Shown piece by piece: positions 1 through 9,614 of a stretch of 64,000 bases of DNA. The notes below the pieces were generated by a model. It made no database searches. It was not told the DNA's origin and worked only from the letters and a program-made list of their open reading frames with translations. Origin of the DNA: Bacillota bacterium (GTDB lineage: Bacteria > Bacillota > Dethiobacteria > DTU022); contig JAUWPV010000001.1 in the NCBI GenBank assembly GCA_030611385.1, positions 98,299-162,298 of the forward strand, read 5' to 3'. The translations under genes and the position numbers were made by a program. The number at the start of each line of letters is the position of its first letter. Within the stretch, counting starts at the first letter, position 1.

Positions 1-185
1 AGGGTTACCCCCAAACTGTAATAATAAACCTGATATTGACTTATATATATGACAGTTTCGGCCTTTTTCCTGATGGGTAAATATTGCCCTGATGTGTTTA
101 CTTCGCTCCTTTTAATGGGTAAAAATAGCATACAAAATAGCCTTTTGATGGTTGTATATGGCCTTCGTAAAACAATTGTTCCCTT

Positions 186-614
186 CTATTCTTGTTTGGT
201 GTTTGTGTGGCTCTTGCTTCGATTAAATTTTGGTCTATTCTTTACTTTGAAATCATTTGTTCCGTAATTATGCCACCTACTACTTAGCCCATAAATGTTA
301 CAAGCAGCAGAAAAGGGTCTATGTGTTACTAAATCTATTAGGCCTACTTCCATCAAATTATCCATTGATCTGGTAAACGTCTTCTTGCTCATTAGCTTTT
401 GCCCCTCCGCATAAGTAAAGGAAATATCGCTTTCGCTGCCGGGCTTCCCATTGTATTTTAGCTTCATATGCAAATATAGTGTTTGTTCAAAACAGTTTAA
501 TTGTTGCCATGCCGGAGAGTTGACCATATTTTTTGTAATTCTTGCGTATGGGCTATTTTCGGATCTCGATTCAAAAGGATGGAAATTTGCCTTTCTGATG
601 TTTTTTTGCCCCAT
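186..614 (-). CDS. Winged-helix/HTH replication- or element-associated protein
   Basis: 142-aa ORF; sequence style (SPAWQQLNCFEQTLYLHMKLKYNGK...FTRSMDNLMEVGLIDL) resembles HTH proteins of Firmicutes plasmids/ICEs; lies in integrative-element end. Confidence 0.55.
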   Translation of the reverse strand: MGQKNIRKANFHPFESRSENSPYARITKNMVNSPAWQQLNCFEQTLYLHMKLKYNGKPGSESDISFTYAEGQKLMSKKTFTRSMDNLMEVGLIDLVTHRPFSAACNIYGLSSRWHNYGTNDFKVKNRPKFNRSKSHTNTKQE

Positions 615-647
615 TTACACCCCCCCTAATAAAAATCGTTTTACATT

Positions 648-848
648 TTAATTTTCTTTGCGCCACCCATCACCTGGATAACCTTTGCCTCCTGATTTGA
701 TGAATTCATTTATCGCATCATCAGACCATCGCAGCATCCTGCCGATTCTAACCGAAGGGAGAATGCCCTCACGGGTCTTTGCGTATAACTGATATTCGGT
801 AATATCCAACTTTTCAGCAGCTTCACCTGACCTTAATAAAGTTGTCAA
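648..848 (-). CDS. Small MerR/excisionase-type HTH DNA-binding protein
   Basis: 66 aa; LLRSGEAAEKLDITEYQLYAKTREGILPSVRIGRMLRWSDDAINEFI is a typical helix_turn_helix_17/excisionase pattern. Confidence 0.75.
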   Translation of the reverse strand: MTTLLRSGEAAEKLDITEYQLYAKTREGILPSVRIGRMLRWSDDAINEFIKSGGKGYPGDGWRKEN

Positions 849-1175
849 ATTGCTTCACCTCCTTTCATGGGATTTACTCATTTAATTGTTTTAGGTTATA
901 GTTTAGGGTGTCCGTTTCCCCTCGATGGTTGTCGCTCCCTCATACCTGGGGCTGTCACCGTGTTTCTCTTTTAAAGCTACCAACAAACGCTCTGGCTTGC
1001 TGTCGCTCCCTCGGCTTTATCGCTTGCCGTTGCGCTCCCGGTCTCCCGGTCGGGTTATATTCAGCTATCAAATAGCAATCAACATATTGCTTGTTTAATT
1101 AACCTGTGTTAATCTTAAAACAATACAATAACGTTTACAACGTAAAAACCCGTTATGATAGTTAGGGGGATTAAT

Positions 1176-2186
1176 ATGGATATAGTACAAAACAGATTAT
1201 TTTCTGGTTCTGAATCAGGTGGTAGGTTTAGTGAATATGAAATATACACGGAGCAATATGAAGAAAAGAATCTTGAGGATTTAAATGTGGAATTAAAAAA
1301 AGCGGTAGAAGAAAAAGATCTTTATTACCGGGTACCGTGGAGACATGGTTACGAACCAAGATTATTTATTGTCCCCACAAAGGATGCCGTGTATCAGGCT
1401 TCGCCTGTAGACGTTTTTAATTATTATCCGAATATATTGCTTGACTTCATGGATATGGGGAGGAAGTTATATGATGAAAGCCCGGATTATCCGCAACTTA
1501 TTTTAAATTTTTGTAATAAATATGGTTTGTTTAATGTGTCAGGTCTTTATGCAAATGCTTTCGGGGAAGCAGAAGAAGTGGATTTCGATGGTGATAATTA
1601 CTATGCTTATAAATACGAGTGGGTTTTACTGAGCGAGGCCGGAATGTACGGTTTCAAAATTCCTGATTCTATAGCAAAACCCCAGATTCTCACCCATGAC
1701 TTCATCGATCAACTTATTCCTAGAACATGGTGGGGATTTAGAGAGTTTCTTGAAGACAAGGAAAATCTACATGTTAAGCTTTTTAATAACTATTATTGTG
1801 AGTCAATCGAACATCTTCATTTTGAAATTTGGAATCTCTACTCGAGAATTAGTAGATGGTATGAAAATATTGATGAGGAAGGCGATCCCACAACCCATAA
1901 GCAGAAGTTGTCAAAATACTTGACGACCTATCCGATCGCAGTTTCAATTGATCATGACAGGAGATGGAAATTAAAGTGGGTATATAAATCGTTAATTGAT
2001 GCTCTAAATATTATGTTTTTAAATAATATCGTAGAAACCAATGAGCAAATAAAGATTTGTGTAAACTGTAATACAGCTTTTATCGCCAGTAGGGAATTTC
2101 AAAGATATTGCAGCGAGAGATGCAGTAATGCGAACCGTCAAAGAGAATATTACCGTAAACACAAAAAGAAAAACCAGAAGGATTAA
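1176..2186 (+). CDS. Uncharacterised protein with C-terminal CxxC...CxxxC zinc-finger (CGNR-like)
   Basis: ORF 1155..2186; ATG at 1176 preceded by 'agggggatt'; C-terminus ICVNCNTAFIASREFQRYCSERCSNANRQREYYRKHKKK. Confidence 0.6.
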   Translation: MDIVQNRLFSGSESGGRFSEYEIYTEQYEEKNLEDLNVELKKAVEEKDLYYRVPWRHGYEPRLFIVPTKDAVYQASPVDVFNYYPNILLDFMDMGRKLYDESPDYPQLILNFCNKYGLFNVSGLYANAFGEAEEVDFDGDNYYAYKYEWVLLSEAGMYGFKIPDSIAKPQILTHDFIDQLIPRTWWGFREFLEDKENLHVKLFNNYYCESIEHLHFEIWNLYSRISRWYENIDEEGDPTTHKQKLSKYLTTYPIAVSIDHDRRWKLKWVYKSLIDALNIMFLNNIVETNEQIKICVNCNTAFIASREFQRYCSERCSNANRQREYYRKHKKKNQKD

Positions 2187-2356
2187 CCCTCCGGCTATAG
2201 TGCAACACTTAGTGCAACAAGTCTTTTATTTTCGGTCAATCTCAATTATTAACCCTTAACTATATATATCTCCGAAAGCTTATATTTAATAGTCTATCTT
2301 AACCTTTTACAAATTCTCTCAACCTTCTTCAACTTGCCCCAATCCCTCATTATAAA

Positions 2357-2403
2357 GACTACGAATCAGGAGGTCGCAGGTTCAAATCCTGCCGGGCGCA
2401 CCA
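2357..2403 (+). pseudogene. 3' half of tRNA-Arg(ACG): likely attachment-site copy
   Basis: GACTACGAATCAGG AGGTC GCAGGTTCAAATCCTGC CGGGCGC A CCA: anticodon loop CTACGAA, intact T-arm, 3' acceptor strand and CCA; no D-arm or 5' acceptor strand upstream. Confidence 0.85.
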
Positions 2404-2405
2404 GT

Positions 2406-2445
2406 AAAAAAGGCCTCGCCGGGAAAGTTACCGGCGAGGCCTTTT
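2406..2445 (+). terminator. Rho-independent terminator after tRNA-Arg fragment
   Basis: aaggcctcgccgg-gaaagtta-ccggcgaggcctttt stem-loop. Confidence 0.8.
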
Positions 2446-2494
2446 AGCGCTTTACTTTAATAATGTTTAAATTAAATTGTCGGGCAGTTGATTA

Positions 2495-3103
2495 TCAATT
2501 GCTAAAAGCCCCAGAATTGGTTGGCGATTCCATGTTATAAAACCAATCGCCGCTTCCAGGGGTACTGGAAGTGGATATTGTAATTCCATATTCACTTGTT
2601 GGGTTAATCCCAAGGTCATCGCAAACTTCGGAAATACCTGCTTTGAGCAAGGCAAATTCGTCACGGTCAGTGTCATTATTGGCTATGAATCTTTTATACC
2701 GAGCTACTTTTTCATCAAGCTGTATTTTTGAAATAAACTCCATTGTGCCTGGTTGTTGCCACCTTGGCACAGCACTTGAGCTGACGCTCACGGCAGGTTG
2801 CGATGCTGCCGGTGTTGGGCTGCTTGGTGTTGATTGGGCCGGTTCCGGCTCAGTAGATGAAGGGACAACATCCTCATCATTATCCACATCATCGGTGGGC
2901 AGATTATCAAGGTCATTCTGGTTATCTGTGCTGTCAGCGCTAAGGCTACGGTGATCTGCGAACAACCACTCGGGGAGCACTCCTTCCGGGCCGGCCGTTA
3001 TTTCAGGGTCGGTGTTGCTGGAAGTTTTTAATACGCAAACGAGTAAAGAAATGGAAAGTGCCATTACTAAGCCAATTGTTAGTAAGGTCTTAATCTTAGG
3101 CAT
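2495..3103 (-). CDS. Secreted/membrane-anchored protein of unknown function
   Basis: N-terminal hydrophobic segment (TIGLVMALSISLLVCVL), Ser/Pro/Thr/Asp-rich linker, C-terminal ~80-aa domain; RBS aaaggagg. Confidence 0.6.
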   Translation of the reverse strand: MPKIKTLLTIGLVMALSISLLVCVLKTSSNTDPEITAGPEGVLPEWLFADHRSLSADSTDNQNDLDNLPTDDVDNDEDVVPSSTEPEPAQSTPSSPTPAASQPAVSVSSSAVPRWQQPGTMEFISKIQLDEKVARYKRFIANNDTDRDEFALLKAGISEVCDDLGINPTSEYGITISTSSTPGSGDWFYNMESPTNSGAFSN

Positions 3104-3330
3104 ACAAGTTCCTCCTTTAAAGACCTTTTCGTAAAATTAAGCCCGTCTGATTTGCTATTTTCTTAGCAACGGGCTTACTTTGTGCATTATAACTGATCAG
3201 TATAGCAAATGCAAGAGGTGGTGGTTGTCACTTGATTGATTATGTTATAATGTAGTCTGCAGCTTGGAATGCACGAATAGGCTGCCCGTAAATTGTTTGC
3301 TAAATAGATTAAGCTTGGGAGGTAAAAAAT

Positions 3331-3987
3331 ATGGCTGACTTAAAAACCTGTCCGTTTTGTCTTGAGGAAATCCCGGTCAGGGCAATTAAATGTCGCTATT
3401 GCGAATCGATGATTAATGATGTTAAACCGACCGAAAGTGAAACGGTCAAACCCGCAAAGACCGAAGTTAAGGAAAAGAAAAAGAGAAGCGATACACCTCA
3501 GCAGGGTGTTTCTTGCCAGCCTGTTTCGAAAAAGAAAAGTTATAAAAGGTTTGTACTACCGCTGGGTATTGTTTTGGTTTTCCTGTTATTAATCGTAGCC
3601 GGTTACTGGTTATTGTTCGGCGGTGAAGGATCCCAGGTAACCGAAGGGAGCGCCGCGGGAGATCTGATTACAGAAGCATGGGGTACCGACAGCCCGGGTA
3701 GTGAACTCTATTTTCAGTTCTTGCCCAACGAAATTGTTGAAATTGCGGTGGTCCCCGAAGGCTATTGGTTCAGAACCCAGTATCGGGTCGTGAAAGCCGA
3801 GGAGAAGAGTTACCTGGAGCTTTACCACCGCGGACTGGCTGAATGGGAAAGAAACGCAGAGATAACCTTTAAAGATGCGGACACACTGATTATGACTGAT
3901 CTACTCGCAGGTGTGATCATCGAGCTCAAACGCATTACCGATTCAGAATTTCGGGAAGCAAGAAACGTGCTTCGCTTTGAAAGGTAG
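3331..3987 (+). CDS. Zinc-ribbon membrane protein of unknown function
   Basis: N-terminal CPFCLEEIPVRAIKCRYC zinc ribbon, Lys-rich linker, single TM helix, extracytoplasmic domain; RBS ggaggt. Confidence 0.7.
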   Translation: MADLKTCPFCLEEIPVRAIKCRYCESMINDVKPTESETVKPAKTEVKEKKKRSDTPQQGVSCQPVSKKKSYKRFVLPLGIVLVFLLLIVAGYWLLFGGEGSQVTEGSAAGDLITEAWGTDSPGSELYFQFLPNEIVEIAVVPEGYWFRTQYRVVKAEEKSYLELYHRGLAEWERNAEITFKDADTLIMTDLLAGVIIELKRITDSEFREARNVLRFER

Positions 3988-4022
3988 CATTATTCGTATA
4001 TAATATTAACATAATAGTGATT

Positions 4023-4057
4023 AACCAATATGCCCCCCATGGGGCATATTGGTTTTT
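4023..4057 (+). terminator. Rho-independent terminator
   Basis: aaccaatatgcccc-ccat-ggggcatattggttttt. Confidence 0.85.
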
Positions 4058-4097
4058 GTAAACATGATCGTGTTATAATGAAACCGGGGTTAAGGAT

Positions 4098-4550
4098 ATG
4101 CTGAATGATGAACAGTATATGGAATTGGCTCTCCGGCAGGCCGAAGATGCGGCAAACTGCGGCGAGGTACCGATCGGTGCGGTTTTGGTCAAAGACGATA
4201 TCGTGCTGGCTGCTGAACGTAACCGCCGTGAAGAACTGAAAGATGCTACTGCCCATGCTGAAATGCTGGCCATTCGCCGGGCGTGTGAATTGTTAGGCGG
4301 CTGGCGTTTAAGCGGCTGTACCCTCTATGTAACCCTTGAACCATGTCCGATGTGCGCAGGAGCCATGATCCAGGCCCGTATTGACAGGTTGGTATTCGGG
4401 GCTAATGATCCAAAAGGCGGGGCAGCCGGAACTTTGTACGATATTGTGCGTGATCAGCGCCTCAATCACCGACTGGAGGTTAGCAGTGGCATTCTGGAAG
4501 AAGAATGCGCCGTACTGCTGCAGCAATTCTTCCGGGAAAGGCGTGAGTAA
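4098..4550 (+). CDS. tadA: tRNA adenosine(34) deaminase
   Basis: HAEMLAIRRA and PCPMCAGAM deaminase motifs. Confidence 0.95.
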   Translation: MLNDEQYMELALRQAEDAANCGEVPIGAVLVKDDIVLAAERNRREELKDATAHAEMLAIRRACELLGGWRLSGCTLYVTLEPCPMCAGAMIQARIDRLVFGANDPKGGAAGTLYDIVRDQRLNHRLEVSSGILEEECAVLLQQFFRERRE

Positions 4551-4655
4551 AATATATTTACATAAACCATCCTCTACGCTGGCGTTTTTAAACCGTTAGT
4601 ATCAATGGGTGGCTTTACAAAGAGAGTTTACCTGCTATAATATTATTCAACAAAT

Positions 4656-4745
4656 GGAGAGATGGCCGAGTCCGGTTGAAGGCGCACGACTCGAAATCGT
4701 GTGTGCTGCAAGGCACCGTGGGTTCAAATCCCACTCTCTCCGCCA
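4656..4745 (+). tRNA. tRNA-Ser(CGA)
   Basis: GGAGAGA...ACGACTCGAAATCGT...long variable arm...GGGTTCAAATCCC ACTCTCTCCGCCA. Confidence 0.95.
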
Positions 4746-5027
4746 ACTCGAATTATAAGAAGAGCATAATTTATCCCAATAGCAACTGGGGCGCTTTCTG
4801 CATGTGTCTAGCAGTGTATGGCAAATTATTAAAGTTATTGTCTGCAGAATACTTTGCGCTTCATGCAGGGAAATTTAGCTGAATATTGAATAATAAACTT
4901 ATGTTAAAAATCATTAAAGAACCTTTTTCTGATGTATAATTAGATAATTGCTATGGAGGTGTTGCGAAATAGCGATAACTTTTCTGAGCCAGTTAGGTTT
5001 TTACATAATTTTAAGGGGGTTTACGTT

Positions 5028-6644
5028 TTGAAAAAATGGTTAAGTATTTTGGTTGTCCTGATAATCGGAGCAGCTTTGCTGACAGCCGGTTGCGGCGGTG
5101 GCGGCGAGGAAGTTGTTACGGAAGAAACGGTCATCCGCTATAATGTGGGGACCGAGCCTCAAACGTTGGATCCGGCCCTGATGACCGGGATTCCAGAATC
5201 GTCAATGCTGCTGCAGATGTATGACGGCCTGACCAGGCTGGATGCCGATAATAATCCGCAAGCGGCTATTGCTGAGAGTTGGGACATCAGTGACGACGGA
5301 ACCGAGTTTACTTTCCACTTGCGGGAGGATGCGGTTTGGGCTAACGGTGATCCACTGACGGCCGCTGATTTTGAATTTTCCTGGAAAAGGGCACTCGACC
5401 CGGCAATGGCCGGTGACTATGCCTATATGTTTTATCTGATTGAAGGAGCCGAAGCCTATAACGCAGGCGAAGGAAGCGCTGATGCTGTTGCCATTACGGC
5501 TGTAGATGACTATACACTAAAAGTTAAATTAGTCTCTGGAGCACCGTATTTCATTTCCCTGACTGCGTTTCCCACTTACTACCCATTGCACAGGGCTACT
5601 GTAGAAGCCGATAATGAAGGTTGGGCGCTCAGTGTGGATACGATGATTACCAACGGCCCCTATAAGATGGTCAAGTGGGCTGAAGGCCAGATTGAGTATG
5701 TTCCTAATGAGAGCTACTGGGATGCCGGTGCAATCAAGCTCGATCGCCTGGTCTTCACCATGGTGGAAGAACAGAGCACCGAGTTGACCATGTTTGAAAC
5801 CGGGGAAATTGATATGACGAATACTGTTCCTGGTCCGGAGATTCCCAGGCTCAAAGCAGAACGGCCTGACGAATTGCATATCTTCCCCTACCTGGGCACC
5901 TACTACTATATCTTCAATTGCGAACAAGCGCCTTTTGATGATGTTAATGTACGTAAAGCGCTGACCATGGCTATCGACCGGGTGGCGATTGTTGAAACGG
6001 TTACCCAGGGCGGTCAGCTGCCGGCTTTCGCTTTTGTTCCATTCGGTGTAGCTGATCTAGCTGAAGGGTCCGATTTTCGTGAAGCAGGCGGCGATTACTA
6101 CACAGATGATGTGACCGAAGCTAAAAGGCTACTGGCTGAAGCCGGTTACCCTGATGGGGTAGGCTTCCCACCCTTTGAAATCCTGCACAATACCTCGGAA
6201 ATGCATAAGATGATTGCCGAAGCGATCCAGGAGATGTGGACTGTAAATCTCGGTATTACCGGAGTCACCATCACGAACCAGGAATGGGGCGTTTATCTGG
6301 ATTCCCGGGATGAAGGTGCTTTTGATGTGGCCCGGGCCGGTTGGATTGGCGACTATGTCGAAGCGAATACCTTCCTCGATATGTGGAAGACCGGCGGAGG
6401 CAACAATAACGCTTTCTGGGGTGATGCCCGCTATGATCAGATCATTGCGGACCTGCTCCTTATTTCCGATCCCGCGGAGCGTATTCCTCTGCTGCACGAA
6501 CAGGAAGACATACTGATGGAAGCAATGCCGATTATGCCGATCTACTACTACACACTGCCCGCAATGGTCAGCACCAGGATCGATGGTTATGTCCAGTTAA
6601 CTATCGGTGGTGTCGACTTTAAAAACGCATACGTCGTTGAGTAG
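5028..6644 (+). CDS. oppA: Oligopeptide ABC transporter substrate-binding lipoprotein
   Basis: Start likely TTG 5028 after aaggggg; lipobox LLTAGC; SBP_bac_5 motifs (EPQTLDPALMTG, DGTEFTFHLREDAVWANGDPLTAADFEFSWKRALDP). Confidence 0.93.
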   Translation: MKKWLSILVVLIIGAALLTAGCGGGGEEVVTEETVIRYNVGTEPQTLDPALMTGIPESSMLLQMYDGLTRLDADNNPQAAIAESWDISDDGTEFTFHLREDAVWANGDPLTAADFEFSWKRALDPAMAGDYAYMFYLIEGAEAYNAGEGSADAVAITAVDDYTLKVKLVSGAPYFISLTAFPTYYPLHRATVEADNEGWALSVDTMITNGPYKMVKWAEGQIEYVPNESYWDAGAIKLDRLVFTMVEEQSTELTMFETGEIDMTNTVPGPEIPRLKAERPDELHIFPYLGTYYYIFNCEQAPFDDVNVRKALTMAIDRVAIVETVTQGGQLPAFAFVPFGVADLAEGSDFREAGGDYYTDDVTEAKRLLAEAGYPDGVGFPPFEILHNTSEMHKMIAEAIQEMWTVNLGITGVTITNQEWGVYLDSRDEGAFDVARAGWIGDYVEANTFLDMWKTGGGNNNAFWGDARYDQIIADLLLISDPAERIPLLHEQEDILMEAMPIMPIYYYTLPAMVSTRIDGYVQLTIGGVDFKNAYVVE

Positions 6645-6667
6645 ATATTCGGAAATGTAGTCTAAAG

Positions 6668-6714
6668 AAGAGGTATACCGGACCAACAGATGATGGTATA
6701 CCTCTTATTTTAAA
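6668..6714 (+). terminator. Intercistronic stem-loop between oppA and oppB
   Basis: aagaggtatacc ... ggtatacctctt attttaaa. Confidence 0.7.
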
Positions 6715-6734
6715 TAAAGGGGGCACTTAAGGAT

Positions 6735-7670
6735 TTGTTGAAGTATCTGTTGCGACGTTTCTTTTCCGTTATCCTGGCCCTTTGGATTGTGGTAACAGTA
6801 ACCTTTATCTTCATGCATATTATTCCCGGTGGTCCTTTTCAAAGAGAAAAGGCTCTCCCCCCGGCAATTAAAGCCAACATTGAGGCCAGATATAAACTGG
6901 ATCAACCCCTTCACATTCAGTATCTCGATTACCTTGGCTACCTGGTTAAAGGTGATCTGGGACCTTCGTTCAAATATCGGGGCAGAACAGTCAACGAGAT
7001 TATCGCCGAAAGGTTTCCGGTGTCCGCACAGTTAGGTAGTCTAGCGATCCTGATCGCGCTGGTTGTGGGAGTGCCGGCCGGTATTTTGGCAGCACTAAAT
7101 CAAAATAAGATTCCGGACTATCTGGTAATGTTTTTTAGCACCTTCGGCATCGCTATGCCCAGTTTTGTGATTGGAACTGCATTGATGTATTTTTTAGCTT
7201 ACAAGTGGGGTTTGCTGCCATCAGCATTGTGGGGCAGCCCCAGGCATATGATTATGCCGGCGATCGCCCTGGCCGGTCTGCCGACTGCGTTTATCGCCCG
7301 GTTGACCCGTTCCAGCATGCTGGACGTTTTGGGGCAAGACTATATGAAAACAGCAGTGGCTAAAGGGCTATCGCAGATGCGCGTGCTCTGGGTGCATGGA
7401 GTGAAGAATGCGATGATCCCGGTGGTCACCTACCTTGGCCCTCTGGTGGCCGGTGTTTTAACCGGGAGCTTTATAGTTGAAAATATCTTTGCTGTACCGG
7501 GATTGGGAAAACACTTTGTTACAAGCATCTATAACAGGGACTATACCGTCATTCTCGGCGTGACGGTTTTTTACTGTGTTCTGTTAATTTTAGCCAACCT
7601 GGTAGTTGACCTCATCTACCCCCTGATCGACCCGCGCATCAAGCTTGGCGGTAGAAAGGAATATGTTTAA
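6735..7670 (+). CDS. oppB: Oligopeptide ABC transporter permease
   Basis: MLKYLLRRFFSVILALWIVVTVTFIFMHIIPGGPF; BPD_transp_1 EAA-type loop. Confidence 0.93.
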   Translation: MLKYLLRRFFSVILALWIVVTVTFIFMHIIPGGPFQREKALPPAIKANIEARYKLDQPLHIQYLDYLGYLVKGDLGPSFKYRGRTVNEIIAERFPVSAQLGSLAILIALVVGVPAGILAALNQNKIPDYLVMFFSTFGIAMPSFVIGTALMYFLAYKWGLLPSALWGSPRHMIMPAIALAGLPTAFIARLTRSSMLDVLGQDYMKTAVAKGLSQMRVLWVHGVKNAMIPVVTYLGPLVAGVLTGSFIVENIFAVPGLGKHFVTSIYNRDYTVILGVTVFYCVLLILANLVVDLIYPLIDPRIKLGGRKEYV

Positions 7671-8600
7671 ATGAAACTATCAAAAGAGCTGTTCAGCTTT
7701 CTACAGTCAAAAGAAATACAGGTGGATATTGTAAGGCCGAGCACCACCTATTGGCAAGATGCCTGGAGACGGTTAAAGCAAAACCCGGTAGCCATAGCCA
7801 GTTTAATATTAATCGTTCTAATTATTTTAGTGGCGATTGTTGGTCCTCTCTTTTCGCCTTATTCTTATTCCGCCCAGAATTTTGACAGTACCAATCAGGG
7901 CCCCAGCGCTGAGCACTGGTTTGGTACGGATGGCTTGGGGCGCGATCTGTTTACCAGAGTTCTACACGGCGCCAGAATCTCACTCTCGATCGGTTTCGTT
8001 GCCAGCCTGTTAACGCTCGGAGTAGGGGTGCTCTACGGGGGGATTGCCGGCTTTGCCGGGGGTCGGGTTGACAATATCATGATGCGATTTGTCGATATTA
8101 TGTACAGTATCCCCTTTTTACTCTGGGTAATCATGATGATGGTTTACTTAAAAGAAATACTTCCTGAAAACGCCGGACTGATCAGCATATATATCGCTCT
8201 GGGACTGGTATTTTGGCTGCCCATGGCCAGGATTGTGCGCGGTCAAATCCTGAGTCTGAAAGAGCAGGAATTTATTCTGGCTGCTCATACCATCGGTGCG
8301 TCCAGATGGCGCATTTTAATACGTCACTTAATTCCCAATTGTGTCGGTCCGATTATCGTCACAGCTACTCTGGCAATTCCCGAGGCAATTTTTACCGAAG
8401 CTTTTTTAAGTTTTATTGGTCTTGGTGTATCTGCTCCCAAAGCCAGCTGGGGCATGCTTGCTTCCGATGCATTAACTTCTCTGAAATCATATCCTCATCT
8501 GTTGTTTTTCCCTGCCGGAGCTATCTGTATTACCTTATTGGCTTTTAACTTTTTAGGCGATGGCTTGCGAGATTCCCTTGATCCGAAGATGCGAAAGTAG
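7671..8600 (+). CDS. oppC: Oligopeptide ABC transporter permease
   Basis: HWFGTDGLGRDLFTRVLHGARISL...; ends GDGLRDSLDPKMRK. Confidence 0.93.
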   Translation: MKLSKELFSFLQSKEIQVDIVRPSTTYWQDAWRRLKQNPVAIASLILIVLIILVAIVGPLFSPYSYSAQNFDSTNQGPSAEHWFGTDGLGRDLFTRVLHGARISLSIGFVASLLTLGVGVLYGGIAGFAGGRVDNIMMRFVDIMYSIPFLLWVIMMMVYLKEILPENAGLISIYIALGLVFWLPMARIVRGQILSLKEQEFILAAHTIGASRWRILIRHLIPNCVGPIIVTATLAIPEAIFTEAFLSFIGLGVSAPKASWGMLASDALTSLKSYPHLLFFPAGAICITLLAFNFLGDGLRDSLDPKMRK

Positions 8601-8613
8601 GAGATTAAACGAA

Positions 8614-9612
8614 ATGGAACCTTTACTGCAAGTTAGCGAATTGGAAGTTCAGTTTGGCACATATGCCGGGATAGTAAAAGCGGTTCGGGGAGTTGATTTT
8701 AAAATCTTCCCGGGAGAAGTTGTGGCTATTGTTGGTGAATCCGGGTGCGGTAAAAGCGTCACTGCACAGACGATTATGCGCCTGATTCCCTCACCGCCAG
8801 GCAAAATAACCGGCGGTTCTGTGCAGTTTAACGGGGAAGAAATTTTTAAGAAATCTGAACGGCAGATGAGAAAGATTCGCGGAAATACCATCGGTATGAT
8901 CTTTCAGGATCCGATGACTTTTTTAAATCCGGTCTTGAATATCTCTACGCAGGTCACTGAAAACCTACGCGTGCACAAAGGCATGAGTATACATCAAGCC
9001 CGGGATCGGGCGGTGGAATTGTTCAACCTGGTTGGTATCCCGGAACCGAAGCTGCGCTTGAAACAGTATCCTCACCAGTTTAGTGGGGGAATGAGGCAGC
9101 GTGTTATGATTGCCATGGCTATTGGATGTGATCCTAAACTGCTGATTGCCGATGAACCGACCACCGCTCTGGATGTGACAATACAGGCTCAAATTTTGGA
9201 GTTGCTTAAGGAAATCAAGGAACGTCTGGATACGGCGATCATCCTGATTACCCATGATCTCGGAGTAGTAGCGGGTTTGGCCGAACGCGTCCTGGTGATG
9301 TACGCCGGCCAGATTATCGAAACTGGTACTATCGACGAGATTTTCAGTACTCCCGCTCACCCCTATACCTGGGGGCTGTTAAAGTCGATTCCACGCCTGA
9401 ACATGAAAAAGGGACAGAAATTAACCCCGATCTGGGGGCAGCCACCCGACCTGCTGTCTCAACTGGCCACTTGTCCATTTTTACCACGATGTGATTATGC
9501 CATGGAAATATGTACCCGGGAAATGCCGGAACCATTTGGGCGGAACCTGGTCAAATGCTGGCTGAAACACCCCCAGGCGCCGCATGTACAGTACAACCGG
9601 GAGGTCTCCTAG
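8614..9612 (+). CDS. oppD: Oligopeptide ABC transporter ATP-binding protein
   Basis: Walker A GESGCGKS, signature [20 protein letters not shown] 8614 more likely than upstream in-frame start. Confidence 0.93.
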   Translation: MEPLLQVSELEVQFGTYAGIVKAVRGVDFKIFPGEVVAIVGESGCGKSVTAQTIMRLIPSPPGKITGGSVQFNGEEIFKKSERQMRKIRGNTIGMIFQDPMTFLNPVLNISTQVTENLRVHKGMSIHQARDRAVELFNLVGIPEPKLRLKQYPHQFSGGMRQRVMIAMAIGCDPKLLIADEPTTALDVTIQAQILELLKEIKERLDTAIILITHDLGVVAGLAERVLVMYAGQIIETGTIDEIFSTPAHPYTWGLLKSIPRLNMKKGQKLTPIWGQPPDLLSQLATCPFLPRCDYAMEICTREMPEPFGRNLVKCWLKHPQAPHVQYNREVS

Positions 9613-9614
9613 CC

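Noticed and set aside
900-1110. Short repeated TGTCGCTCCCTC (around 928 and 1000) considered as CRISPR-like
   Set aside because: Only two copies of 12 bp with no regular spacer array; no CRISPR seen anywhere in the window
2571-2954. 127-aa plus-strand ORF opposite the secreted orphan
   Set aside because: Mirror of the Ser/Thr/Pro linker; the minus-strand ORF has RBS and membrane anchor
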